In this document: positions 18,557-29,262 of the stretch, in pieces
How the letters are laid out: the number at the start of each line of letters is the position of its first letter
Position numbering within the stretch: the first letter of the stretch is position 1
Origin: Salinivirgaceae bacterium
GTDB taxonomy: Bacteria > Bacteroidota > Bacteroidia > Bacteroidales > SZUA-534
Assembly (NCBI GenBank): GCA_017527435.1
Contig: JAFXQB010000015.1
Coordinates: 1-53,296 of the forward strand
Direction of reading: 5' to 3'
Length of the DNA: 53,296 bases
Made by a program: the position numbers and the translations under genes
The notes under the pieces: generated by a model
What the model was told of the DNA's origin: nothing
What the model saw: only the letters and a program-made list of their open reading frames with translations
Databases searched by the model: none

Positions 18557-20299
18557 ATGGCTATCGAAGAAAAAGAGACAAAGGAAGTTGAGCGCAAATC
18601 GAACTTCATTATTGAGCAAGTTGAAAAAGACCTTGCCGAGGGTAAAAACGGCGGACGCGTGCAAACCCGTTTTCCGCCCGAGCCCAATGGTTATCTGCAC
18701 ATTGGCCACGCAAAGGCCATTTGTCTTGACTTCGGTATGGCCGAGCAGTTCGGCGGTGTCTGCAACCTGCGCTTCGACGACACCAACCCTGTGAAGGAGG
18801 ACGTTGAGTATGTCGATGCTATCAAAGAGGATATCAAATGGTTAGGCTTCAACTGGGGCCACGAGTACTACGCTTCGGACTATTTTCAGCAACTCTGGGA
18901 TTTCGCCGTAAGGCTGATAAAGGAGGGCAAGGCGTATGTGGATGAGCAGTCGTCGGAGGCGATTGCCGCGCAGAAGGGAACGCCCACCGAGCCTGGTCAG
19001 AACAGCCCCTACCGCGACCGTCCTGCAAGCGAGTCGCTCGAGTTGTTTGAGAAGATGAACCGCGGCGAGATTGAGGAGGGCCGAATGGTTCTGCGCGCCA
19101 AAATCGATATGGCCAACCCAAATATGCACTTCCGCGACCCGATTATCTACCGCGTTGTGAAGCACCCGCACCACCGCACTGGCACCAAGTGGCAGGCCTA
19201 CCCGATGTACGATTTCGCCCACGGGCAGAGCGACTACTTCGAGGGCGTGACGCACTCGTGCTGCACTCTGGAGTTTGTGGTGCACCGCCCTGTATATGAC
19301 TACTTTATCGATGAACTGAAGGAAGGCAAGGATTTGGACGACAACCGCCCGCGTCAGTACGAGTTCAACAAACTGAACCTGAACTACACGTTGATGAGCA
19401 AGCGCAACCTGCTCATTCTGGTCAAGGAAGGCCTTGTCAACGGCTGGGACGACCCGCGAATGCCGACCCTGTGCGGTTTCCGTCGCCGCGGATACACGCC
19501 CGAGTCAATCCGCAACTTTGTCGACAAAATCGGCTACACAACCTACGATGCGCTGAACGATTTCGTGCTGCTCGAGAGTTCAATCCGCGAGGATTTGAAC
19601 GCCCGCGCCACACGCGTCTCGGCCGTGCTGAACCCCGTGAAGTGCATTATCACCAACTATCCCGAAGGACAAGTTGAGGAGCTTGAGGCTGTGAACAACC
19701 CCGAGCGCCCCGAGGAGGGAACGCACAAGATTGAGTTCAGTCGCGAGTTATGGATTGAGCGTGACGACTTTATGGAGGACGCACCGAAGAAATATTTCCG
19801 AATGACGCCTGGTCAGGAAGTGCGCCTGAAGAGCGCCTACATTGTGAAGTGCACGGGTTGCAAGAAGGACGATGCCGGCAATGTTGTTGAGGTTAACTGC
19901 GAGTACGACCCCGACACCCGCAGCGGCCTGCCCGGCAGCGACCGCAAGGTGAAGGGCACTCTGCACTGGTTGAGCGTCGGTCACTGCCTGCCTGCAGAAG
20001 TTCGTCTGTACGACCGCCTTTGGAAGGTGGAGAACCCGCGCGACGAGATGGCCGCCATCCGCGAGGCCCGCAACTGCGAGGCTCTGGAGGCAATGAAGGA
20101 GATTATCAACCCTGACTCGCTGCACGTGCTCAAGAACTGCTTCATTGAGAAGTTCGTGGCCAACGCCAAACCATTGGACCACTTCCAATTCCAACGTATC
20201 GGCTACTTCAATGTTGACCCTGACTCAACCGCCGAGCACCTGGTGTTCAACCGCACCGTCGGCCTGAAAGACAGCTGGGCGAAGGAGCAGAAGAAGTAA
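18557..20299 (+). CDS. glnS: Glutaminyl-tRNA synthetase
   Basis: Charges tRNA-Gln directly; 580 aa. Seen: FPPEPNGYLHIGHAKAICL with HIGH at about 48-51, NLRFDDTNP, and the KMSKS-loop variant LMSKRNL (about 280), then the C-terminal beta-barrel anticodon-binding domains ending in FNRTVGLKDSW. A GlnRS of the eukaryote-like bacterial type implies the indirect Gln pathway is not needed, as known for many Bacteroidota. It converges with the next gene with only 5 bp between stops. Confidence 0.98.
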   Translation: MAIEEKETKEVERKSNFIIEQVEKDLAEGKNGGRVQTRFPPEPNGYLHIGHAKAICLDFGMAEQFGGVCNLRFDDTNPVKEDVEYVDAIKEDIKWLGFNWGHEYYASDYFQQLWDFAVRLIKEGKAYVDEQSSEAIAAQKGTPTEPGQNSPYRDRPASESLELFEKMNRGEIEEGRMVLRAKIDMANPNMHFRDPIIYRVVKHPHHRTGTKWQAYPMYDFAHGQSDYFEGVTHSCCTLEFVVHRPVYDYFIDELKEGKDLDDNRPRQYEFNKLNLNYTLMSKRNLLILVKEGLVNGWDDPRMPTLCGFRRRGYTPESIRNFVDKIGYTTYDALNDFVLLESSIREDLNARATRVSAVLNPVKCIITNYPEGQVEELEAVNNPERPEEGTHKIEFSRELWIERDDFMEDAPKKYFRMTPGQEVRLKSAYIVKCTGCKKDDAGNVVEVNCEYDPDTRSGLPGSDRKVKGTLHWLSVGHCLPAEVRLYDRLWKVENPRDEMAAIREARNCEALEAMKEIINPDSLHVLKNCFIEKFVANAKPLDHFQFQRIGYFNVDPDSTAEHLVFNRTVGLKDSWAKEQKK

Positions 20300-20304
20300 G
20301 GATT

Positions 20305-20928
20305 TCATTCCACCGCTTTTTTGTAGAATGCGCGGCACTGCTCTTTGCAGAGGGCGTGTTCTTCGACTGTTTGTGTTTTCAAGTCGCAGACATAGAGTTT
20401 GTCGGTTTGGGCAATGTGCAGTTTCGAGTAGCGTATGGCGTTTGAGTTCTGTAGTTCGGTCATATAATAAACCGTGAGTTGCACTTCGTGGCGCGTAAGG
20501 TCATCTTTGGTGAAGATGAAGAGTTCAAACTGGTTGAAATTGCCGTAGAACCCGTCGGCCACCTTGTGAACCTTGCTTTTGATGATTCGCTTGAGTGGCT
20601 GCGCCAGCGACCAGTACCGTTTCTCGAGTTCGCCCATATAATGTCCGTAATTCAGACCGAAGGCGTAGCCGTAGAGTTCGATGTCGTGCAAGTCGGACTC
20701 GTCGATGCAGAAGATGTTGTCGCCGGCCAGCTCGTTCACAAGCATTTCGGCTTCAGTTTTGTTTTCCTTCATTGAACGCGTCACTTCGACGCCAAGACTG
20801 TGCTCAATATCTTGCAGGTCGGGGCGGTCAGAGTTGACCAGACACGCGTATTTGTCGCCCAGTATGGTTTGCAGCGCTATCATGGCGTAGCGCTCGAAAA
20901 AGGTGGTATCGAATTTCGGTTCAATCAT
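20305..20928 (-). CDS. Hypothetical protein, possible PD-(D/E)XK-like fold
   Basis: The frame is open to 21003, but the Met at 20928 (MIEPKFDTTFFERYAM, 207 aa) is the better start: upstream residues overlap the ruvA promoter region and look non-coding. No family is recognised. RPDLQDIEHSLGVEVTRS has the D...E-x-T spacing of a restriction-endonuclease-like core (D-x-Q-D followed by G-V-E-V-T), and a later ELFIFTKDDLTR segment could be a core strand; this assignment is inference only. The gene overlaps nothing, converges with glnS and is divergent from ruvA. Confidence 0.75.
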   Translation of the reverse strand: MIEPKFDTTFFERYAMIALQTILGDKYACLVNSDRPDLQDIEHSLGVEVTRSMKENKTEAEMLVNELAGDNIFCIDESDLHDIELYGYAFGLNYGHYMGELEKRYWSLAQPLKRIIKSKVHKVADGFYGNFNQFELFIFTKDDLTRHEVQLTVYYMTELQNSNAIRYSKLHIAQTDKLYVCDLKTQTVEEHALCKEQCRAFYKKAVE

Positions 20929-21017
20929 GTGGGAAAGATAAACGAAAGAAGTGAATCTGCCAATTGAAAGTTGAAGCGAGTTTTCGTTCTTGAAAAAGCC
21001 CAATTCCCAATTTTTTC

Positions 21018-21025
21018 TACCTTTG
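21018..21025 (+). promoter_or_regulatory. Candidate -7 element for ruvA
   Basis: TACCTTTG matches TAnnTTTG 30 bp upstream of the ruvA ATG. A weak upstream CTTG is 25 bp away, longer than usual spacing. Confidence 0.5.
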
Positions 21026-21054
21026 CACGTTTAATCTCAAAACGCTGATTTACA

Positions 21055-21636
21055 ATGTACGAATATATTCAGGGGCGGATTGCGGAACTGACACCGACGT
21101 ATGTGGTCATCGACAACGGCGGCATTGGCTACATGATTCTCATTTCGCTTAACACATACACGGCTCTTTCGGGCAAGGAACAGGCCATTATTTTCCTGCA
21201 TCACATTGTGCGAGAGGACGCTCAACTTTTCTACGGATTCGCGTCGAAGACAGAGCGCGAGGTGTTCCGCCTGCTGCTCACCGTTTCGGGCGTGGGGGCA
21301 GGCACGGCACGGATGATTCTCTCGTCGCTGAGTGCCAGCGAGTTACGCGACGCGGTGCTCACGGGCAACGTCAATATCATCAAAGGCGTGAAGGGCGTGG
21401 GACTGAAGACGGCCGAAAGAGTGATTGTTGATTTGAAGGACAAAATCGGAAAGACCGAAGCAAACACTGATTTTTTGTTCGCTCAAAGCAATACAAACCG
21501 CGAAGAAGCGTTATCTGCTTTAGTCGCTTTGGGTTTCCAGAAGAACCTTGTCGAGAAACTACTCGACAAGTTGCTTAAGGAAGACCCGACGATGAAGGTT
21601 GAGGATATGGTGAAGAAAGCCTTAAAATCCATATAA
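21055..21636 (+). CDS. ruvA: Holliday junction branch-migration protein RuvA
   Basis: 193 aa, normal length. RuvA tetramers bind the four-way junction and load the RuvB motor. Seen: N-terminal OB fold MYEYIQGRIAELTPTYVVID; tandem helix-hairpin-helix motifs LLLTVSGVGAGTARMIL and IIKGVKGVGLKTAERVIVDLKDKI; and a C-terminal RuvB-binding three-helix domain (REEALSALVALGFQKN). sprA follows 87 bp later on the same strand, a neighbour pairing common in Bacteroidota. Confidence 0.97.
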   Translation: MYEYIQGRIAELTPTYVVIDNGGIGYMILISLNTYTALSGKEQAIIFLHHIVREDAQLFYGFASKTEREVFRLLLTVSGVGAGTARMILSSLSASELRDAVLTGNVNIIKGVKGVGLKTAERVIVDLKDKIGKTEANTDFLFAQSNTNREEALSALVALGFQKNLVEKLLDKLLKEDPTMKVEDMVKKALKSI

Positions 21637-21642
21637 AACATT

Positions 21643-21667
21643 GGACGGCAGGCAGATGCGGCCGTCC
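21643..21667 (+). other. Hairpin between ruvA and sprA
   Basis: GGACGGC (21643-21649) pairs with GCCGTCC (21661-21667) across 11 nt. No T run follows, so it is not a standard terminator; it may stabilise or partly attenuate transcripts entering sprA. Confidence 0.45.
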
Positions 21668-21723
21668 TGTTGAAAAGAGTCACGAATGGGGAAGCAACTA
21701 AGGGTCCCATATAGTTTTTTCAG

Positions 21724-24700
21724 ATGAGGTCGATGTACGGAACAAAGTTGTGTGCGTTGATAGCGGCGTTTTTTATGCTTGCCGCTAATGTCAGTGCGCA
21801 GCAGACAGGCGACACGGCCGCGCCGCGCTACCGCATTGCCAGGCCGCCGCGCACGCCGTATGAGCCCGTGCGTCCCGCATCGAACATCGGACTGAAAGAC
21901 CCGTCGAACTTCACCAACGAGGTTGAGTATGACGACGAGACCGACCAGTACATCATCCACCAGAAGGTTGGCGGCGTGGATGTGAGACCGCCGTTCACAA
22001 TGTCGCGCGAGGAATACGGCGACTATGACGTGAACAACTCTCTGAAAAACTACTGGCGGCAGCGCTACCGCAACGAGAGTTTCGAGCGCCAGGGCGGCTC
22101 GTTCACCAAGTTCAACGTTGATAATGAACTGTTTGAGACCATCTTCGGCAGCAATGTAATCGACATCAAGCCGCAGGGAACAGCATCGCTCAAATTCGGC
22201 TTGAAAATCACCAATACTGAGAACCCCAATATTGCGCAATCGCTCAGGCGCCAGACCATTTTCGACTTCAAAGAGAATATTCAGATGAGCGTGGCTGGAA
22301 AAATCGGTGACAATCTTGAGATGAAAATCAGTTATGACACTGAATCACAGTTCGATTTCGACAATACCATCAACCTGAAATTCCAGGGCAAAGAGGACGA
22401 CATCATCCAGAAGATTGAGGCTGGAAACGTGTCGCTGCCGCTATCGACATCGCTCATCACGGGCAGTCAGAGTCTGTTTGGCGTTCTCACCGAGTTGAAA
22501 TTCGGTAAGTTGTACGTTTCCACTGTCATTTCGCAGCAGAAAGGCGAGTCGAAAACCATCACCACGCAGGGCGGCGCGCAGGTGAGCCAGTTCGACGTGT
22601 CGGCGGTTGATTACGACAAGAACCGCCACTTCTTCCTTTCGCACTTCTTCCGCTCGCAGTACGACAGGGCTCTGAAGCAGTTGCCGCTGATTGTCACAAG
22701 CGTGCAGATTACCAAGGTTGAGGTGTGGGTGACCAACACAAAACGCTCAACCGAGAACGCTCATAACATTGTGGCTTTTATGGATTTGGGCGAGGAACGC
22801 GAGGAATATCCGATGTATAACCGCAAGGACCGCGCCGTGCTGAATCCGAACATCGGCTTTATGGGCAACAGTGCGCCCGACAACAACGCCAACACACTAT
22901 ACAGACAGATTCTGGGCGTGCCCAATGTGCGCAACATCGACGAGGTGACAAAGGCTCTGGCCGACGAAGGTCTGGCTGGCGCCCGCGACTACGAGAAGGT
23001 TGAGTACGCCCGCAAACTGAACAGCAACGAGTACACCGTGAACACGCAGTTGGGCTACATCACGCTGAACAGTGCGCTCAACGGCGATGAGGTTCTGGCC
23101 GTGGCCTATGAGTACACCGTCGACGGAATGAGTTACAAGGTGGGTGAGTTCACAAGCGACGGCATCACCAATCCCGACAACCTGATTGTCAAACTGTTGA
23201 AGGGCAGCAACTTTACACCAAAATATCCCAACTGGGACCTGATGATGAAGAACGTCTATTCGCTCGACGCCTACCAACTCAATGCTAAGGATTTTGTGCT
23301 CGAGGTTGAATACTACAACAACAAATCAAGGGTTAGGAAACTCTCGAACGCTTTTCTGAGTGAGGAAATCAAGAATGCCAAACTGCTGAACCTGATGGGT
23401 TTGGACAACTTGAACAGCAAAAACGACTACGTTGAGGGCGGCAACGGATATTTCGACTTTATTCCTGGCGTGACGGTGAACACCACCAACGGTCGCATCT
23501 ATTTCCCTGTGGTTGAGCCTTTTGGCGGCCACTTGCATGACACTCTGGGCGGCGACCTTCAGTCGAAAGACTTTGTTTTTCAGGAACTTTACGACTCAAC
23601 GCAATACAAGGCTCAGCAGATGACATCGAAGAGCAAATTCTACCTGCACGGCTCGTACAAATCGTCGGGCGGGTCGGAAATTTCGCTCAACTCGTTCAAC
23701 ATTCCGCAAGGCTCGGTGGTGGTGACTGCTGGCGGCATAACTCTCACAGAGAATGTCGATTACACGGTTGACTACAGCATGGGCCGCGTGAAAATCATCA
23801 ACGAGAGTTATCTGGTTTCGGGCACGCCAATCAAGGTTTCGCTCGAGAGCAACTCAACGTTCAGCCTGATGGAAAAAACGCTGCTGGGCACGCATTTGGA
23901 CTATCGCTTCAGCGACCGCTTCAACCTGGGCGCCACCGTGATGCACCTGAACGAGAAACCCACCACCACAAAGGTGAACGTGGGCGAGGACCCCATCTCG
24001 AACACCATCTGGGGCCTGAACGGCTCGTATGAAGTTGAGTTGCCGCTGCTCACCAAATTCCTTGACTGGCTGCCACTTATCGAGACGAAAGAGAAATCGA
24101 CAATGTCGCTGCAAGGTGAATACGCGCAACTGGTGCCTGGCCACAACCGCAGGGCTGTGGGTAAGTCGGGAGAGGTGTATATCGATGATTTTGAGAGCAG
24201 CGAGTCGAGTTACGACATGACCAACCGCGAGGCCTGGACTCTGGCCAGCATCCCGCAAGGCAACATTTTCCGCGAGGCCGACCTTTTCAACAACATTGAG
24301 GCGGGCTACAACCGCGCCAAAATAGCATGGTACAAGATTGACCCGCTGATGTTCCAGGCCAGTTCGCCAGTGTCGAAGGCAGAGCAGTCGCGGCTGAACG
24401 CCTACCGCGTACCCGAACTGAACATCTACCCCAACCGCGACCAATCGTCGGGCGACGCCATCTATCTGACAACCTTCGATGTGGCTTTCGACCCGACCAT
24501 CCGCGGCCCATACAACTACAGCACCGACGACTACGACCGCACGGGTCGTTTCCGCAATCCGCAGGACAAGTGGGGCGGCATCATGCGCGAGACGACAACC
24601 AAAAACTTCGAGACGTCGAACATTGAATACCTTGAGTTCTGGATGATGGACCCGTTTGTTGAGGAAGACTCGCTCAACCCTGGCGGCCAACTCTATTTCA

Positions 24701-27700
24701 ACTTCGGTAACATATCAGAAGACGTGCTGAAAGACAGCCGCAAGAGTTACGAGAACGGCCTGCCGACCAACTATCCGCCCGATCCCGCAGAGTATGACGA
24801 GACGGCGTGGGGACGCGTGCCTGCCGTGCAGAAGAGCAACATCAGTTTTGTGAACGAAGAGAGCCAGCGCCGCTATCAGGATGTGGGTCTCGACGGACTG
24901 AGCAGTTCATCGTTCAGCGGTGGCCCGTCGGACGAGCAGGTGTTCTTCTCAACCTATCTTGACCGACTTGAGAGCGTTCTGGACCCCGATGTCTTCCGCG
25001 AGTTCCGCGCCGACCCGTCTGGCGATGATTATCACTATTTTAAGGGCGGCGATTATGACGAGGCTGGCTACGGAATTGTTGACCGCTATATGAACTACAA
25101 CAACCCCGAGGGCAACTCGCCTGTGAGCACTGGCGCCACATCGACCTATGCCACGTCGAAGCCTGATATTGAGGATATTAACGGCGACTACACGCTGAGT
25201 GAGGGCGAGTCGTACTTCCAATACCGAGTGGACCTGAACCGCGACAATATGATGGTCGGCTCGAACTACATTGTTGACGAGCGCAATGTGACCAATTCGC
25301 TGCCAAGCGGCGAGCGCAAGGCTGTGAAATGGTACTTGTTCCGCATTCCTCTGAACTCACATGCGCGCCAGCAAGTGGGCGACATCGAAGACTTTACATC
25401 AATCCGCTTTATGCGTATGTTCCTTCATGGATGGCAGCAGAAGGTGGTTCTGCGTTTCGCCACTCTCGACCTTGTGAAGGGCGACTGGTTCACCTATGAC
25501 TACGACCTGAAGGCTGGCAACGAGGCGCTTCTATCGAACAACGAGAACAACAACGAGTCGGCCGCATCGTTCAGCATTTCGACGGTGAACATTGAGGAAA
25601 ACGGCAGCCGCGCGCCAGTGAACTACCTGTTGCCTGTGGGCGTGACACGCGAGCAGGACCCGTCGCAGACGCAACTTGTGGAACTCAACGAGCAGAGTAT
25701 GACCATGAAGGTGACAGGTTTGGGCGACGGCTACTCGAAAGCCGTTTATAAAACGATGAACCTTGATATGCGCAACTATGAGAAACTCAAAATGTTCATT
25801 CACGCTGAGGCCGTGGGCGACGAGTCATCTCTGAGCGACGACGAGATAACCTGCTTCATCCGCATCGGACAAGATTACACCGAAAACTACTACGAGTACG
25901 AGGTGCCGCTGAAGGTTACACCGTGGTGGACATCGCGCCCGTACCCCGACAATAATGACAACCGCCGTCTGGTTTGGCCCGATGAGAACAGCATGGAAAT
26001 TGTTTTCAGCGAGTTGGTTGATGCTAAACTTGAGCGCAACGCTGAGATAAAATCGGGCAACCCGTCGGTGTCGCAGACCATGCCCTACGTGGTGACAACA
26101 GGCAGCGGCCGCACCAAACGCAAGATTACCGTGATGGGTAACCCGAACATTGCCATTGTGAAATCGCTGATGATTGGCGTGCGCAACCCGCTGCAGAAAG
26201 ACAACGTGTTCACCAATGCCGACGACGGTCAGACAAAATCGGCTGAGATTTGGGTTAACGAGTTGCGGCTCACCGACTTCAACGAGAGTGGCGGTTGGGC
26301 GGCTCAGGGCGCCGTGAACATCAAGATGGCCGATTTAGGTAATGTGAACGTGGCTGGAAGCACCACGCAGGCTGGGTTCGGCTCTATCGAGCAATCGACA
26401 TCGGAACGCTCGATGGAACAGACCAACTCGGTGGACGTGGCCGCCAACATTGAGTTGGGCAAACTCTTCCCGAAAGACGCTAACGTGCGCATCCCGATGT
26501 TCATGAGTTACTCGCGCATGGCTGTCAATCCTGAATACAATCCGTTCGACCCCGACGTGAAGATTAAGGAAGGCACCAAGGGCATGTCGCGCTCTGAACG
26601 CAAAGAGTATATGGATGGCATTCAAGACCTTACCGAACGTCGAAGCATCAGTTTCACCAACGTTGGCGTGGGTCAGCGCACAAAGAAGAAGCAGACATCG
26701 AAGGCCGATGAAGAGAACATGACGGAACGGCAGAAGAAGCGCCAGGCGAAGAAAAACAAAAACTCGAACAAGACGCACTTCTACTCGCCATCGAACCTGA
26801 GCGCAAGTTACGCCTACGTTGAAGAGAAGCATTCGGACTATAGCGTGAAGTACGACAATACTACAACACACAGTGGCTCACTTAATTACACGTTCAACAA
26901 CCAGCCGAAGGCCATTGAGCCGTTCAAGAAATCGAAACTGCTCAAAAAGCCGTATTTGCGAATAGTGGGCGATATGAACTTCTATCTGGCACCAGCCCAA
27001 ATCGCTTGGCGCACAGGTATGAAACGCCAGTATAACGAGACCAAACTGCGCAACATCAGCATGGGCATGACATCGGGCGGTGAAGAATACACGCCGACGT
27101 GCGACAAATCGTTCGACTGGGAACGCGAATTCAGCATCAAATACAACCTGTCAAAAGGCATCAAGTTCACCTGGATGATGAACACTATGACGATTATTGA
27201 AGAGCCCGCAGGACTGATTGACAAAACAAACCGCACTGAGTATGAACAATTTAAGAAGGATGTTTGGGAGTCGATTCTCGAAGGCGGTCTGGCCAAAGAG
27301 CACAACCAGAAGTTCACGGCATCGTACACTGTGCCAATCAACAAGATTCCGCTTCTGAACTGGACATCGCTCACGGCGCGCTACGCATCGACCTATAAGT
27401 GGGATCGCGGGCCCGAAGTGAAGGACTCGTCGCTCTACACGGGCAACACCATCGGCAACACCAACCAGATAAACATCAACGCTCAGGGCAATCTCGACAA
27501 TCTGTACAAGAAAGTCAAACCGCTCGACGAGTTGACAAAGAAATACAAGCAGACGCGTGAGAAACGGCTTGCGCAGAAGACGGAAACCGTGAAAGCCACC
27601 AAAGAAGGATTCAAGGCCAAAAAAGGCACGGCCAAAGTGGTGAGTCACAACCTGCGCACGTCGGACGACATTGTGGTGAAGGTGGCGGTTGGCGGCAAAG

Positions 27701-29259
27701 AAGTGAAATCGTCATTCACGGTGCTGAACGACAATCGTGTGAAAGTGACTGTGGATGAAGATGTTGAAGATGCCGTAGTGACCGTCACAGGCAAGAGGTT
27801 GACGCACGATTCGCCTGCCCGTCGCGTGATGGAAGGGGTGGGACTTGCCATCATCGGATTCAAAAACGTGTCGTTTGCCTACACCGAGTCGAACGCCATG
27901 ACGCTCGAAGGCTACACTCCGAACTACAGTTTTGCCGAACTGCGCAAAACACCTGGTCTGGCCTTCATCTTTGGCTATCAGGACACCGCTTTCGCTGAGC
28001 GCGAAGCCCGCCGCGGCCACCTTATCGACAACATTAACCTGATTCAGCCGTTCCTGACATCGAACCAGCGCCGAGTTGACATCAAGGCAACCTATCAACC
28101 TGTGAAGGCTCTCAAAATCGACTTCACTGGCCAGCGCACCATCACCCGAAAAACAAGCGAGTACTACCTGATGGGTAACTACGACGCCAAGCACGACCAA
28201 TATGATGTCTATCGCTCAACGCGCATGGAATCAGGTGCTTACAATGTAACCGTCTGGACGCTTAACACAGCCTTCGGCGACCGCCCGACTGAGAAAAGCA
28301 CGCGTTCGAAGGCGTTCGAAGAGTACCGCCGCAATCTTCACAAATTCGCCTGGGAACAGGCCAATATGCGCCGCGGCCACGAACCGACAGGATTTGACGC
28401 CTACGAACCTGTGGGCGAGTCGGACTCGACAATGCCTGCGGGCTATTCCATCTCGAATCCCGACATTGCCGTGCCCGCCTTCCTGGCAGCCTACACGGGC
28501 CGCAACAACGGGCTGGACTTCACAACGTGGAAAAACTTCCGTCCTGGCTGGAAAGTCAAATGGGACGGCCTGACAGCCTACAAACCTATCAGCAAGAAAG
28601 TCAAGAATATATCGCTCTCTCATGGCTATCAGAGCACCTTCAGCGTGGGTTCGTTCATGAGCAGCAAGGGCTACAACTACGAGCAGGCGCGACGGCCCGA
28701 ATACGGTAACATGTCGTGGTCGGTGGCCGAAGTGGGCGACGGCAGACTGTTTGTGCCTTACTACGACATCACATCGTTCTCAATAACCGAAGCCTTCACG
28801 CCGCTGTTCGGCGTGGATGTGACGTGGCTCAACAGCCTGAGTTCGCGGTTCGAGTACAAGCGCAGCCGCACTATGACAATGAACCTGACTAACAGCCAGA
28901 TGCTCGAACTCTACAAACGCGAGTATGTGGTTGGTGCGGGCTACCGAATTCAGGAACTTGTGCTTCCGTTCAAGAACCGCAAAGGCGAGCAGTTTGTGAG
29001 CGACTGCAATCTGCGCGCCGACTTCACCGTCAGCGACAACATAACTGTCACCCGCGACCTTCTGCTGCGCAACGACGAAATCACTTCGGGCCAGTTGGGC
29101 CTGTCGATGAACCTGTCGGCCGAATACGAACTCAACGACAAGGTGACTCTGCGGCTCTACTACGACTATAACCTGATGAGCCCCAAAACCACCAACTCGT
29201 ACAAGAACACCACGGCTGAATTCGGCTTTGAGTTGAAATTCTCATTATCAAAACTTTAG
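21724..29259 (+). CDS. sprA: SprA/Sov, T9SS outer-membrane translocon
   Basis: Giant outer-membrane channel of the type IX secretion system; 2,511 aa, close to Flavobacterium SprA (about 2,400) and Porphyromonas Sov (about 2,500). Seen: signal peptide ending LAANVSAQQ; a proline/tyrosine-rich N-terminus (RPPRTPYEPVRPASNIGLKDPSNF); an FKENIQMSVAGKIGDNLEMKISYDTE segment typical of SprA; the long middle with VYIDDFESSESSYDM; and many alternating amphipathic strands to a C-terminal barrel end FGFELKFSLSKL. A basic low-complexity stretch (about 1645-1685, KKKQTS...KKRQAKKNK) interrupts it. porQ follows after 3 bp, so the two are surely co-transcribed. Confidence 0.96.
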   Translation: MRSMYGTKLCALIAAFFMLAANVSAQQTGDTAAPRYRIARPPRTPYEPVRPASNIGLKDPSNFTNEVEYDDETDQYIIHQKVGGVDVRPPFTMSREEYGDYDVNNSLKNYWRQRYRNESFERQGGSFTKFNVDNELFETIFGSNVIDIKPQGTASLKFGLKITNTENPNIAQSLRRQTIFDFKENIQMSVAGKIGDNLEMKISYDTESQFDFDNTINLKFQGKEDDIIQKIEAGNVSLPLSTSLITGSQSLFGVLTELKFGKLYVSTVISQQKGESKTITTQGGAQVSQFDVSAVDYDKNRHFFLSHFFRSQYDRALKQLPLIVTSVQITKVEVWVTNTKRSTENAHNIVAFMDLGEEREEYPMYNRKDRAVLNPNIGFMGNSAPDNNANTLYRQILGVPNVRNIDEVTKALADEGLAGARDYEKVEYARKLNSNEYTVNTQLGYITLNSALNGDEVLAVAYEYTVDGMSYKVGEFTSDGITNPDNLIVKLLKGSNFTPKYPNWDLMMKNVYSLDAYQLNAKDFVLEVEYYNNKSRVRKLSNAFLSEEIKNAKLLNLMGLDNLNSKNDYVEGGNGYFDFIPGVTVNTTNGRIYFPVVEPFGGHLHDTLGGDLQSKDFVFQELYDSTQYKAQQMTSKSKFYLHGSYKSSGGSEISLNSFNIPQGSVVVTAGGITLTENVDYTVDYSMGRVKIINESYLVSGTPIKVSLESNSTFSLMEKTLLGTHLDYRFSDRFNLGATVMHLNEKPTTTKVNVGEDPISNTIWGLNGSYEVELPLLTKFLDWLPLIETKEKSTMSLQGEYAQLVPGHNRRAVGKSGEVYIDDFESSESSYDMTNREAWTLASIPQGNIFREADLFNNIEAGYNRAKIAWYKIDPLMFQASSPVSKAEQSRLNAYRVPELNIYPNRDQSSGDAIYLTTFDVAFDPTIRGPYNYSTDDYDRTGRFRNPQDKWGGIMRETTTKNFETSNIEYLEFWMMDPFVEEDSLNPGGQLYFNFGNISEDVLKDSRKSYENGLPTNYPPDPAEYDETAWGRVPAVQKSNISFVNEESQRRYQDVGLDGLSSSSFSGGPSDEQVFFSTYLDRLESVLDPDVFREFRADPSGDDYHYFKGGDYDEAGYGIVDRYMNYNNPEGNSPVSTGATSTYATSKPDIEDINGDYTLSEGESYFQYRVDLNRDNMMVGSNYIVDERNVTNSLPSGERKAVKWYLFRIPLNSHARQQVGDIEDFTSIRFMRMFLHGWQQKVVLRFATLDLVKGDWFTYDYDLKAGNEALLSNNENNNESAASFSISTVNIEENGSRAPVNYLLPVGVTREQDPSQTQLVELNEQSMTMKVTGLGDGYSKAVYKTMNLDMRNYEKLKMFIHAEAVGDESSLSDDEITCFIRIGQDYTENYYEYEVPLKVTPWWTSRPYPDNNDNRRLVWPDENSMEIVFSELVDAKLERNAEIKSGNPSVSQTMPYVVTTGSGRTKRKITVMGNPNIAIVKSLMIGVRNPLQKDNVFTNADDGQTKSAEIWVNELRLTDFNESGGWAAQGAVNIKMADLGNVNVAGSTTQAGFGSIEQSTSERSMEQTNSVDVAANIELGKLFPKDANVRIPMFMSYSRMAVNPEYNPFDPDVKIKEGTKGMSRSERKEYMDGIQDLTERRSISFTNVGVGQRTKKKQTSKADEENMTERQKKRQAKKNKNSNKTHFYSPSNLSASYAYVEEKHSDYSVKYDNTTTHSGSLNYTFNNQPKAIEPFKKSKLLKKPYLRIVGDMNFYLAPAQIAWRTGMKRQYNETKLRNISMGMTSGGEEYTPTCDKSFDWEREFSIKYNLSKGIKFTWMMNTMTIIEEPAGLIDKTNRTEYEQFKKDVWESILEGGLAKEHNQKFTASYTVPINKIPLLNWTSLTARYASTYKWDRGPEVKDSSLYTGNTIGNTNQININAQGNLDNLYKKVKPLDELTKKYKQTREKRLAQKTETVKATKEGFKAKKGTAKVVSHNLRTSDDIVVKVAVGGKEVKSSFTVLNDNRVKVTVDEDVEDAVVTVTGKRLTHDSPARRVMEGVGLAIIGFKNVSFAYTESNAMTLEGYTPNYSFAELRKTPGLAFIFGYQDTAFAEREARRGHLIDNINLIQPFLTSNQRRVDIKATYQPVKALKIDFTGQRTITRKTSEYYLMGNYDAKHDQYDVYRSTRMESGAYNVTVWTLNTAFGDRPTEKSTRSKAFEEYRRNLHKFAWEQANMRRGHEPTGFDAYEPVGESDSTMPAGYSISNPDIAVPAFLAAYTGRNNGLDFTTWKNFRPGWKVKWDGLTAYKPISKKVKNISLSHGYQSTFSVGSFMSSKGYNYEQARRPEYGNMSWSVAEVGDGRLFVPYYDITSFSITEAFTPLFGVDVTWLNSLSSRFEYKRSRTMTMNLTNSQMLELYKREYVVGAGYRIQELVLPFKNRKGEQFVSDCNLRADFTVSDNITVTRDLLLRNDEITSGQLGLSMNLSAEYELNDKVTLRLYYDYNLMSPKTTNSYKNTTAEFGFELKFSLSKL

Positions 29260-29262
29260 GCG

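Noticed and set aside
21643..21667. Intrinsic terminator between ruvA and sprA
   Set aside because: The stem is good but no T run follows on either strand.
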